From Nereocystis luetkeana (lineage: Eukaryota > Sar > Phaeophyceae > Laminariales > Laminariaceae): a stretch of DNA of 64,000 nucleotides. The notes under the pieces were generated by a model. The model was not told the DNA's origin. It saw only the letters and a program-made list of their open reading frames with translations, and did no database searches. The stretch covers positions 8,940,406-9,004,405 of the forward strand of contig JARUPZ010000018.1 in assembly GCA_031213475.1 (NCBI GenBank). The letters run 5' to 3'. Position numbers and translations under genes: made by a program. Shown here piece by piece: positions 1 to 11,100 of this stretch. Each line of letters starts with the position of its first letter. Within the stretch, counting starts at the first letter, position 1.

Positions 1-226
1 AAAGCTATTCATCAGTTAATCACGGCACATGCATGTTCGATTAACATGCATGTATGTGTAGTTCATGCAGATCGTGCAGACCCCACCCAGTAGAGGTGTT
101 CAGATCATCAAAGATCACATATATCGATGATACAGATCCCACCCAGGCGATAAATACCTGGATGATACAAACCCCGTCAGTTTCCTTCTGAGTGCTACGC
201 TCTCCTCTGAGCAATACAGTGGTCCA
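1..226. mobile_element. GATC-rich interspersed element, family A (partial)
   Basis: This stretch is rich in GATC words and carries the phrases 'cagaccccacccag' and 'cagatcccacccag', which recur in the family-A copies near 13.0, 23.9 and 26.0 kb. The left end is cut by the window edge, so its boundary and orientation are unknown. It has no open reading frame of interest. Confidence 0.5.
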
Positions 227-516
227 TATCTCCTACCAGGTATACACCAAGACATGCGAGAGCATCGAAGACTAGACTACTACTCTTCGCTTTCAGGACA
301 AAAATCTGTAGCCCATGACTCAGTTAAATCCGAGATCATTTTTACCCAAAAAAAGAGGTGCAAGGGTTTTACATGCGTCTCCCTTTTCAACTTGCGACAC
401 CCTCCCGATTTCATGCCACCCACAACCCGAAGGGGAACCTTGTACTGTAACGTATTGGATCAAGGCTACAAAAACTCGCCACGCGCCAAAGATTCGTCTA
501 CGTGCTGCGTCATTGA

Positions 517-783
517 GGAAGGAAGGAAGGAAGGAAGGAAGGAAGGAAGGAAGGAAGGAAGGAAGGAAGGAAGGAAGGAAGGAAGGAAGGGAAGGAAGGA
601 AGGAAGGAAGGGAAGGAAGGAAGGAAGGAAGGAAGGAAGGAAGGGAAGGAAGGAAGGAAGGAAGGAAGGAAGGAAGGAAGGAAGGAAGGAAGGGAGGGAA
701 GGAAGGAAGCAAGGAAGGAAGGGAAGGAAGGAAGGAAGGAAGGAAGATAGGAAGGAAGGAAGGGAAGGAAGGAAGGAAGGAGG
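517..783. repeat. (GGAA)n microsatellite, about 267 bp
   Basis: Tandem GGAA with occasional GGGAA variants. It opens long Lys/Glu/Gly/Arg frames on one strand and Leu/Pro/Ser/Phe frames on the other; these are repeat artefacts. It lies just beyond the last visible exon of the minus-strand transposase and may have displaced its 3' part. Confidence 0.95.
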
Positions 784-946
784 AAAAAACAAAAGCCGTT
801 CTGAACAGCACAACCCACCCTCCTTCGCCTTGCCACTGAAAAAATTCGTAAGAGCCGCCCAAACGAGACAACCGAAACGGCAAACAAACAAACAAACAAA
901 CACCAAACACCACGAACAGACTGGTCGCGGAATACCCCTCCCTCAC

Positions 947-1477
947 CATGTGATTATCGCTGTCCGAAATGCAGTAGTTGCCCCTGTGCTCGACCAGCGT
1001 GCCGTCTGCTTTTCTGAGGTGGTAAACCTTCTCCGTGTACGTCCGGGAGTGTCGGAACGACGAAATCGCTTGGTCGTGGCGGATCACGGTCTTGTCGTTC
1101 ATACGCCCCGCCAAGCCCTTTGTCACTGCCAGGGCCCGGCCGGTGTGATCCACCGTCGCCTGATAAACGAGGACTGGAAAGTCCTCCTTGCCCGTGTAAC
1201 CGCTCTCGCTCGAGGGAGGGCAGCTTCCCCAGCGGACCCGCATGACGTCCGTCGACCCGATAGCCCCCGTGTACCCAAGGCGGTCGTACTGGGCCATGAC
1301 CCTGTCTTGCTCGGCTCCCTCGGGGAGACGGACGTGCTGGCTGAATACTTCCCGGGCGAGGCGGCTTGCGAACTTGTGGAAGGTCGTCTGGACGGCCGCC
1401 TGGGTCATGAGGGACATCCGGCAGACGTCTTCGAGGCAGTTCATGCCCCTTCCCAGGATGTGGAGCGCTGCCAGCAC
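947..1477 (-). CDS. Transposase exon 2 (catalytic region)
   Basis: 177 codons. The acceptor is a C-run followed by GGCAG just above 1477; the donor is CATG|GTGAGG at 946. It carries the first two catalytic-type Asp residues (GSTD and MNDKT) and the WGSCP motif. No stop codon is reached before the donor. Confidence 0.78.
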
Positions 1478-4400
1478 CTGCCGGGGGGGGTACGTACGAT
1501 AGGTGCATGTTGTTCTTCCCTTTCAAACCGCTCTCTTATACCTGGCATATACTTACTTGTCGACATCCAGGACACTCAGTGTCCGCGCTGATTTCTGCTG
1601 CATCCTACTAAGAGAGAAGCACAAGATCCGGTGGTGACAAAACTACGAGATAGAGATAATATCTACTGCTGTAGAAAAATACGGTAGGCCTAGTAGACGT
1701 TGCACGGCAATATCAAAGGCGCCAGACACGAAAAGTAAACATGAACGAGGGACAAAAAGAAGAAGATATAGACAACGGGTTCGTTCGTGTACACGCACCC
1801 GAGTCATCGCAACGGCGCGGAGTGAGTTCCTTGTCACAAACATCTGGTATACCAACACCATGGTCTACTTTTTTACCGCAGCGCAGGCGGGCTGTACATC
1901 AAGTAGCCTGGGGGGGGGGGAGGCCAATTTTGCACACCAAGGGTGAAAATGCACTCGACACACCCATTATTAATACTATATTATGGTTCTAGTGTAGATG
2001 GCTTTTTGCTGTGGCCGCTTGGAGGAAAGCCTCGATTTTGATTGATGAGGTCGGGGTGGGATCAGGATGCCAGGTGGGCCCTGCGGGCGGCTGATTCTAT
2101 ACCAGGTATCATCGAGGTTCAGTTTGGAGAGCTTACACCCGGGCGGGATCAGGTCGAGGTGGCATCAAGGTACCAAGTGTAACATATAATTTGTACTCCC
2201 CGTGTGCAGGTAGGACTCGTCTATACGCGTAGCCTGCTACTCCGCTATTCATAATGTATTCTATAACCCTTGTGCGGCTTCAGACGGCGAAAACACAATT
2301 CGAATCACAGGATTGTCCACATGGCGCGCCCGGGCTGCTGCCGTGTTAGGGGATTGTAGTGTCAGTGTCCATGCTGTTAATACTATGCGAGGGGGTTGGT
2401 ACGACACCACCGCCGCAGCATGCTTACACGCGTACCCGCTGAGGGCTAAGGGTATACGCGAATATAATCTGTTGAGGTCGCTGTACTTCAATCAAGTCTC
2501 AAACGGTTGACATGAGTATAGACAACCCTTTTTCAAGTGTGTAAGACTGAACGTAGGACATATGGTATTCGTGGAGCGGGATTGAATCTTAACATACATG
2601 GAAGGCATGTTTGGCTAGCGGAAACGTCCGAGTATTGTATAGTCTAGTTGAAGGCGAAATCTCATTCAGGAGAGAGACAAGGACACGGGGGGTAATAGCC
2701 AAGAAAAACATGTACTGCAGAGGATAGGAAGCTGGCGGTGGGTATCTGACTGGCAACATCTGTACTGGTGTGCTGGCGGTGGGTATCTGACAGGCAACAT
2801 CTGTACTGGCGTTGTGAGGACTGAGAGACTGAAGGGGTTGACCATTTTGTGTTGAAGAATTGGGGATGCACGCGTACTTAGGGGGAATCAGCGTTGAACA
2901 TGTTTCCGAAGCAAACTGTCCTGGTACCAGGTAGTAAATTGCTGCCAATCTGGATGGAAATACACGGAAAGTTTACACATTGATATTAGTACCAACGGGT
3001 CCATATAATTCCGTCCAGAGTGGTGCTTATATACGTGCTGGCTGCTGTAACTAAACTAGGGCATGTTAAGACAGCGGGAAATACCTGCCCCGGGGTACGA
3101 TGAGGAGGGCACTTATACTGCATCAAAACGCTGCAACAGGGGAGAGCAGGGAGGATATCATACCTTTTTTTCCCCTGCTGGGTTTTCTTCTTCTTTCTGT
3201 AGCTGCTTACGAGTCATCGGCGATTTAGTTGCGATGCACGTCATTGGAGGATGCCAAGCATCATACCGGTGTGAAGAGGAAGGCGGAGATATAAAGCTGG
3301 TAAGGGGCACAGGGATGTCGGTGCTGGGTAGAGCACGCTGCGTATAGTAGTTCACGAACTTCTTCTTATTGCTCCTCAAGTGAGTTGAGAGGAAGCGGGA
3401 GAACTCGAGTGAGAAAGGAGGGCATCGTCGGGGACACAACTCAGCCCAGACGTTGACCAAAACCAACCATTAACACAGATACAGGCTGTCGGGACGTTGT
3501 CCCACAGAAGATTCCCAACGGTATTGAGGCGCCAAACATTAACCCTTGTCCGTACAGTAGGACTGCCGCAGTACGGTGTGGGGGACAAACCACTAATATT
3601 ATAAAACTGTACTGCAGCTACAAAAGAGCGACCGCGAACCCATTCGTACGAATCAGCTACCGGTACTTATTACTGCTGTAGTACGAGACGCACTCACTCG
3701 TACCCGGCCTGAATATCCAATTTGCATGATGATATGATGGTACCCTACAGAAGAAGAGGAGACCGCAGGTAAGAAACATTATGTTGAGAAAAATAGGCTC
3801 TCAGATCGGCACGAACAACAAGAAAATGAAGAAACACACCTCAACAGTACGTAGTGGGGCCATCTCTGAATCCTAACCGGTACCTAGTACCAGGTACCTG
3901 GTATGCAATATGGAGTTTATGACTATTTTACGGGGGACCATAGTTAACAGGACCAAATATTGTTGGTAAAAATGGTTAAACATATGGGTTTTTATGTACA
4001 CCATAGGTCCTGTTAACTATGGTCCCCCGTAGATCATGGTCGGCAAAAAAAAAACAAGGCCTGCACACCTTGACGCCCACTCACTACTGTCTGTACGATG
4101 GTGCCTGGTGTTTCTCATTACGTTTGACGCCCACTCACTACTGTCTGTACGATGGTGCCTGGTGTTTCTCATTACGTTCAATTGATCCATCATGCGATGC
4201 TGAATTTTGAAATGAAAACAGCGTGCGGTTCTCTTGGTGCCGCTGCCCCTGTAAGTATGTACGCGGGTACAGAACAGCGGGTAGCAGTACATTCTACACT
4301 GCATTGCTCGTAACATCAGGCACTTGGGACGTTTGATGGTGTTGCTTGCTTCACCTTCAGCTCAGCTGGAATGCACTGCCGCTCCTCAACATCCTCGCGG

Positions 4401-4765
4401 CCGAGCAAGAACCATTCGCGCTCCTCCACCAGCTCCACGAGCTGCAGAAAGAGCACGTGCGGGACACGGAACCATCCTCGAAACAGCGCTGCGTCTCGCG
4501 ACGTGCTGTCTGCGAGGCTCCCCGAGCGGAGCAACACAGCCCACGACGACGCGCGGAAATCTACCCTTGGGCGGACACGTCGCCGGCGCTTGATTCGTGG
4601 AGCGCCATCGTCGTCGTCGTCGTTGTCGTTGCAGGAACCCAGCCCCGAGTCGTCGCCCGTTGCTGCTGTATCTTCGACCTCCTCCATGATGGCTCGCCAT
4701 TGGGCAAGTGTTCTAGGAGTACGCCTCTCCTGCTGCTGCTGCTGGCCCCTCTCGCTGACGCGCAT
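947..4765 (-). CDS. PIF/Harbinger-type DDE transposase, two exons, C-terminus missing
   Basis: This looks like a nuclease-type transposase of the PIF/Harbinger superfamily, which cuts and pastes DNA through a DDE triad. Exon 1 (4765-4355) encodes an acidic, Gln-rich N-terminus followed by the family's pre-catalytic helical region and ends after CIPAELK. Exon 2 (1477-947) resumes exactly at the family motif VLAALHILGRGMN, in phase 0, after a C-rich acceptor. The first Asp lies in GAIGSTD (residue 214 of the joined model), followed by W..CP; the second lies in GRMNDKT (265); a GNYCISDSDNHM block follows. The third acidic residue should be in a further exon, but the downstream DNA is a GGAA satellite and no such exon is visible. 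The intron is about 2.9 kb and contains a MITE and tandem repeats. The start ATG is uncertain, because the frame stays open for some codons upstream. The copy is probably degraded or incomplete. Confidence 0.78.
1513..1640 (+). mobile_element. Interspersed repeat family B copy
   Basis: It shares the core 'gtcgacatccag-aca--cagtgtccg-gc-gatt' and a following 'agagagaagcacaag..ctggtgacaaaactacg' with copies at 8.7, 37.1, 38.35, 39.7 and 47.5 kb. No terminal repeats are visible in this copy. Confidence 0.55.
2730..2812. repeat. Direct repeat, 2 x ~40 bp
   Basis: Two nearly identical units containing GCTGGCGGTGGGTATCTGAC and CAACATCTGTACTGG stand in tandem inside the transposase intron. Confidence 0.85.
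3929..4032. mobile_element. Hairpin MITE, family C
   Basis: It begins TACGGGGGACCATAGTTAA and ends with the inverted copy TTAACTATGGTCCCCCGTA, so the ~100-bp element folds on itself. It is flanked by TA, as expected for insertion at TA or TWA targets. It is one of at least seven copies in the window and too short to code. Confidence 0.85.
4071..4176. repeat. Direct repeat, 2 x 53 bp
   Basis: Two exact or near-exact units beginning TTGACGCCCACTCACTACTG and ending TTTCTCATTACG, head to tail. Confidence 0.9.
4355..4765 (-). CDS. Transposase exon 1
   Basis: 137 codons from the ATG at 4765. It contains Gln and Asp runs (CAG/GAC repeats), a basic KRRRRVRPRV stretch and the helical segment LFRGWFRVPHVLFLQLVELV typical of the N-terminal half of Harbinger transposases. 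The donor is AAG|GTGAAG at 4354. Phase is 0. Confidence 0.75.
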
Positions 4766-5381
4766 CGCAATGGTGATGAGAGCGTAAGGAGTCCATTCGA
4801 GTAATCGATGTCGTCGAGGCGAGACTCGGACTTCTTAGACTCCGGAGGGAACACCATCGCGCCACGGCCACGGGGTGCTTTGCTGTGCGTGCTAGTTAGA
4901 GATGCTGTCGCTTGGATTGCTGCTCGTGCTGCTGCTGTGCTGTTGTTGTGGTGGGCGCGCCTCGCGCGGGTATATATTCGTAGCTACTGGTTGGTACGAT
5001 AGGTATTCCCAAGTTGATGTTTTTTTTTGTGTCATGCACAGCGTAGCGTTGCAGTCCACGAGCGTTAATTTCAAAAACTTCCAGGACCTAGCCTAGCTAG
5101 TTGATGCTACTTAGCACCTGAAGAAGACCCGATGTGTCTATTTTTGCGAGCCTCAGCACCCAGCACGCAGCACTGCCTAGCGAGCACCGCACCGTGTTGT
5201 CTGATCCGGCGCCAGGTGCGCAATTTTTCGGTACATTTTTTTTCAAATTCAAATTTCATGTTTGTCCCTATATATAACGCCTCCAATACTGCTCCTGGAA
5301 CTCCCCACACCAACCTGTCAGCCTCTTCGGCTTCCAAGACTGTCAATTGCGGCCTGTAGGGAGTTGATAACCACCGCGGAG
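4766..5381. promoter_or_regulatory. Divergent intergenic region, transposase / kinesin
   Basis: About 0.6 kb separates the transposase start codon (minus) from the kinesin start codon (plus). It includes the AT-rich segment 'tatatataacgcc' at about 5268-5281, roughly 100 bp before the kinesin ATG, which could be a TATA-like element. No other motif is convincing. The promoter role is inferred from position only. Confidence 0.35.
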
Positions 5382-6518
5382 ATGGAGCAGGAGAACTCTG
5401 CGCAGCCACATGTCCTCCGAGACCTTGCACCTGTTTTCGGCACTGAGAGTCTCGGAGGTTCCGATGCGAGCACTGCCAATGGTAGTAGTCGGTCTGCAGC
5501 GACACGGACATTTGACACAAACTGCAAAACAACAACAACGCTTCGAGGCAAGGATTCGGGCGGAGTAAAGCAAACAGCACCAGCAACAACCGGCATCGAT
5601 GAGGACACGCAGCAATCTCACACCGCACCATTCCAAGCACCGCCTCGACAGATTCGAGCTCCGCGTCAAGCGCCGGTGATCCCGACAGTAGTGCCGACCG
5701 AATTCGGCGGAGCCGAAAATTCGGAGCTCCCCGCCAGTGGTGCTGGTGCTGCTCCCTCTGCCGCCTCATCAGCAGCGTTGGCTCGTCGTGTCGGCAAGGC
5801 TACAACCACCATCTACAACAACACCAACACCATTAGCCGGACACAACACTCGCCACCCTCCTCCAGACCGCCGAGCGTCGAGGTGCCAGACCATACTGGT
5901 GCACCGCCCATACGAATAATCAGCTGCAGCAGCAGCAACAGCAGCAGCAGCAACAATATCACTGGCAGCAGCAGTGGCGGAGGCGGCGCAACAAGGTCCG
6001 CCTTCGACATCTTACCCCCAACGCCGCCTTGCTCCGAGCCGCTGCCTGATGCGACAGTAATAGTAGCCACAGCGGCGACATCTACAGCGACAGCGGCCAC
6101 AACAACAGCTGGTTTACCGAGGCCCAGCTCACCAGCCACCACCACCACCACCACCACCCCAGGTACTCCTTCTCGTGAAGTCCCCACCGCCGTCCCGGCC
6201 AAAGAACCCAGCAGCAACAACACCGCCACCACCGCCTCCAACAACAATAACGACGACGAGGACGACGTCGAGGACGACGATGGCGGTCGAGTTCGAGTGC
6301 TGTGTCGATTTCGGCGCTTTCTGGACGCGGAGTCGCAATGGGCCGCACGCCGAGCAGGCTGGCTCGATTTCGATACCAGCGGCGGCGGTGGTGGAGGCGG
6401 GGGGGGGGTCGGGGGGGAGCAGGACGAGGGGCTGGACATCGTGGCCGCCCGTGTAGGCGGCGCCTGGAGCAGGAGGAAGTTCGACAAGGTTTTCAAGCCT
6501 GGAGTCGGGCAAGGGGAG
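5382..6518 (+). CDS. Kinesin exon 1
   Basis: 379 codons from ATG 5382 ([11 protein letters not shown]). It codes for the disordered N-terminal extension with Ser, Thr, Asn and Ala runs, an acidic [10 protein letters not shown] block, the first motor strand RVRVLCRFR, a Gly run and KFDKVFKP. The donor is GAG|GTGAGG. Confidence 0.88.
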
Positions 6519-6697
6519 GTGAGGCACCGACATGACTCGCCATGTTGCGATTTCCGTCGCGTGTCATGCATTATTTAGTTTTTGGAAGAGTTTTATACCA
6601 TACATGTAATTGTGTACCAGGTAGGTTTGTATTTCTGGTTGACTCCTGTACCGATATGTACCCAGGTGTACTGCTGTCGGTGCATCTGCGCTGCTGC

Positions 6698-6778
<81 letters not shown>

Positions 6779-8090
6779 AGTATCAGAACATATTATTATC
6801 ATACCATCACTCGAACTCGTACATGAGCAGAGTATCGTAGAGTCGTAGATACCAGGTACAGCAGTATATAGCTCTAATTAATACTGGTCGTACTCATACG
6901 CTGCCGCTGCTTTTTCTGTTGGACGTACCCTTGTGAAGGCATCCCACTCTCTTTGTGGCCGTGCTGGGCGGCGTGGGCGAGGCCAACCAATGACTGCTCG
7001 TAACGATGACTGGCGGTCTGGTACTTTTTCGGTTGGATTCCTGTCCACCGTCGAAGATTCCTCGTGCGTTCAGTACAATACCGTTCATTGCCTACGAGGC
7101 GGGTGCGATGAACCTTGAAACTCAGAACTCGGAATCCTCCAGCCCCTGCCGTAGTTTCAGCGGTGAACAGCAATACCGTACTGGTACATGCAAACGTTAT
7201 CCCTTTAAGATTAGGACTGCAGTCCCGTTTTGAGGACAGACCGGCCAAACTCTTGAGTAAGTTTGTCCCCAAAACGGGACTGCAGTTCTAAAACGGTTAC
7301 CTTAAGAAGCTCTTAAGATTGAGATTTCACCATCGCCACGAGACAGTCTCCTTATATCATACCTGGTACCTGGTGCTAATTACCTACCATGTACCAGGTA
7401 TGAATTACTTCTGTAGCCCCATTTTTTTCGTTAACCGCATTTGTGCGAGTACCGCAAGTTGTTGCACGTATTGCAAGCTCCCAGACCCCCAAAGGTTTCA
7501 CCTTGCAATGCCCTCACGCGATCAATTCCAGTGCGATACCTATCATGAACGCTACCATCCTCGAGCAGTTTTATTCCGGCTTTCCTCCACGCCTCACTTC
7601 TCCTCCTCCTTTTCCCTCCCTCTCTCCCTTTCCCCGTCCCTCTCCTAATCTTCCTGGCCCTCTCTGCTCTTCGGCTGGCTCCATGTTAAAAACGTAAATA
7701 ACATAAAAACTGCAAACGTCGCGACAGGTCTACGAGCAGATAGAGCGCGTCGCTCACGGCGTGGCCCAAGGCTTTAACGGGACCATCTTCGCCTACGGCC
7801 AGACGGGGTCGGGCAAGACCTTCACTATGGGAGGCTCTACCACCACCACCACCACCACCACCACAGCGATGTCCACCCCTCCTCCTCCCCACCCCTCCAA
7901 CCCCGACCAAAATCCCACGGAACCGTGCAAGGCCGGTACGATGGGAGAACCTCCGGCGCCGACGGTACCCCCACCGTCATCGCCTCCGCAGCAGCAGACG
8001 GCGGTTTCAGAACCGCCTCCTCTGTCTCCTGCAACGCTGAGAATGCCTCCGCCACCGCTGCCGGGGGGGAAGTCGGGGCTGCGACGCCCG

Positions 8091-8143
<53 letters not shown>

Positions 8144-11100
8144 TGCTGCTCCTGCTGCCGCGTCGGGTGCATCGGCGCTGGGGGTCGAGGCGGGGGTGAT
8201 TCCGAGGGCGGTGGCTACGGTCTTGGCGGACGCGAACGCGCAGAGGGAGCAAGGGTGGGAGTTTGTCCTCACGGCGACGTACGTGGAGATTTATAACGAG
8301 CGCATACGCGACCTGCTGTCCCCCGCCAGCGATAACTTGAAGGTAAGGGTGGTAGTCGCGGGGGAGGGGGGGGGGGGGGGGGGGGAGGGAGGCAAGAGGT
8401 GCTCGTGTCATGCATGGCGGTAGTCGTAGGACAACGGGGGGGGGGGCTGATCATGCGTCAACGTTGGCTGGACCTCTGGCGTTTTGTTGCTTTATAGCGA
8501 GCGCTCCTCGTCTGGGCATCCTGTGTTGCGTGTAGCAAGTAATTCACACGTCGGACAGATCATGATCTATCTATGCACAGATGAGGTAGATAATTTACTG
8601 TAGATCCTCACCGGCCGTTATGATATCTTGTGCAGGATCTGTATAGTGCAGAGCATATAGCTGCCCTGAAGGATGTAGACCATCAAGTGTGTGTGTGCTC
8701 CTTCACATCAAACCGTTCTTTCTGCCCGTCGACATCCAGCACAACCAATGTCCGTGCCGATTCTTCAATCCTAGAGAGAGATACATGTTCTGTGTTCACG
8801 AAAAATCGACACAGAGATACTACGTCGTTATGCAGTGAGCAGAATAGACATCAGTGCAATGCCATGTCGTCGTACTGGATACGACAGGCACGGCATACAC
8901 ATTCTATGCGAGAAACAAATAAAATGATCTGTCCCGAGATGTAAACTATTGTGTGCGTTGCAAGCATACAGAATCGGCGCTCTCAGTGGGAAAAAACTGC
9001 AATCAGATGTTAGGCTAACATCCACCTGAAGTCAGATGTTAGGCTAACATCCTTCTCCTGGCTGTAGCGAGAAGGGGGGTAGATTTTCTTGCAGTTTCCT
9101 GCATTCGGGGAGCGCCTAGGCTACATACGGTAATGGCCCCTCTACAGTGCCGGTTACGCATTGCCGGTTGCCCGCCATATAGATTACGGGGGACCAGAGT
9201 TGATGGAACCTATGGTATACATAAAAACCTACCGGTACATATTTAACCATTTTTACTCACAATATTGGGTCCTATTAACTATGGTCCCCCTTAACAGTGC
9301 GTGAGTGTGAAATCGCTGGGCGCAGATAGGATTAACCAGTGTGGCAGTGCGGCAGTGCGCGGGGTAAATAGTGCCGGTTGACGCTATAGTGCCGGTGTAG
9401 TTGGTTGGCGCATACCATGCCGCCACTATAGTGGGACCATTACTGTACCTGAGGCAGTAACTCAAGGCTAGATTTATTTTCAGAGTCGGTTTTTTTACGA
9501 GAGAACCGATACTGTACTCCCGGTATGTACCGTATGCGCTTTGCAAGCATGCGTGCGTTGCAAGCGTATCCTCGGCTTGTATGTTTGTACGGTATGTGCG
9601 TTGCGATCACGTGTGTTGCTGTACGCAAGCCGCTAGAAGGCAGCAGGGCTTTTTTTGTTGGGTTTTTGTGTTTTGTCGTATCCCGTCACGGCGCGCGGGA
9701 TCAAAGTCGCCGCTTCCCCTTTTGCTCGGAAGCTGTTGATGGATGCGCGGCCGCTGCTGCTGTGGGTAAATTTACTCACATGGGCAAGAAACCCCGAAAA
9801 AATATACCTGGTAGTATTATTTCATACCACTCTGAGTGTCTGTCTGTCTGTCTGTCTGTCGATATTAGGACCGATTGGTCATCATGTTAGTGTCTAAATG
9901 GTCCTTATATTCCCACCCAGAGTTGTACGTATTATAGATCGGCGGTAAGCACGCCCGTCGGCCTTCAGAGGCGCTTCTGACGCTAGCGCTGACCTCCTAT
10001 TTTAGGGCAGAGAGCGAAAACGAAAAACATGTCCTTACAGAGTATACTTATCTGAAGAGCGCAAGCCGACTCGGACAGGTGTCGGAGCGGTCCGGGCGCG
10101 GGGTCGAGGTGGCCGGCGCGCGAGAAGTGCGGGTTTCTACGCTGGAAGAGGCGGTTGCTGTGCTGAGGGAGGGGGCCAAGCACCGGATGACCGCAGCGAC
10201 TCTAATGAACCAGGCCTCCAGCCGGAGCCACAGCATCTTCATGCTTAGGCTGGACCAGGTATGTATTATATGATACGGCGTTTTTGTTGGCTGGTTGCAG
10301 AAAGTTCAAGTTTTGATGCGTACGTACCCGTATCGTGTGAGAGATCACAAGGATCTGTTTTTGTCGATTACACTCTGGAGTACCCAGCTATGTAGCAAAC
10401 CTGGTTCTTTGGTTATACGCGGGTATGTATCCGGGTACCCCAGAGTATATGCCTTGGTTGTTCGGTTGTACTCGGGTATGTACCTGGGTACCCGAGAGTA
10501 TATCCCCTGCTATCACTAGCAAGCAGGGTACACTCTGGGGTACCCGAGTAGCAAACCTGGTTGTTTAGTCGTGCTCGGTTATGTACCCGACTACCTCAGG
10601 GTATACCCCCTGCAAATAACATGCAGATTGTGTACTCTGGGGTACCCGAGTAGTGCACCTGGTTGCTTGTTCATGCATCGGTATGTGCCCGGGTACCCCA
10701 GAGTGTATACCCTACTAAACCGGGTATATACTCTGGGGTACCCAGGTGGCAAACCTATTTGTTCGGGTATGCTCGGGTATATACCCGGGTAGGTACCCGT
10801 GTAGGTATCCGGGCACCCCCAGAGTATATAGAACTACATACTTAGATCACAACCCCTGAGCGTGCTCGGTTGGTGCATCCCTGGCCTCTCAGAGCTCCCA
10901 CTTCCAAACCGCCTCCTTTCATTACTTGCCGGACCTTTCCAGCAGTTCTTTGTTTTCTCGGTCATTTCTTCCTTTTTTCTTCTTTCGTTTCGTGTGCGTG
11001 CGTGTTCTCCGAGCACGGCATCGCGGGAGGACCCGGCACCGTCGCGGGTGCCAGCGAGTGCTGGCGGGTAAAGGGGGGGTTGCAAGGAGCGCGGTCGCCG

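Noticed and set aside
320-1591. Long open frames on both strands through the GGAA satellite (up to 445 codons)
   Set aside because: They are made of KEGR or LPSF repeats. Only the part of the minus frame from 1477 to 947 has family motifs and is kept as a transposase exon.
5262-5381. Extension of the kinesin N-terminus to 5262
   Set aside because: The codon at 5262 is TTG. The first in-frame ATG is at 5382.
8095-8160. GCT run read as an intronic microsatellite
   Set aside because: No donor/acceptor pair removes it while keeping the kinesin frame; the frame is open across it, so it is treated as coding poly-Ala.
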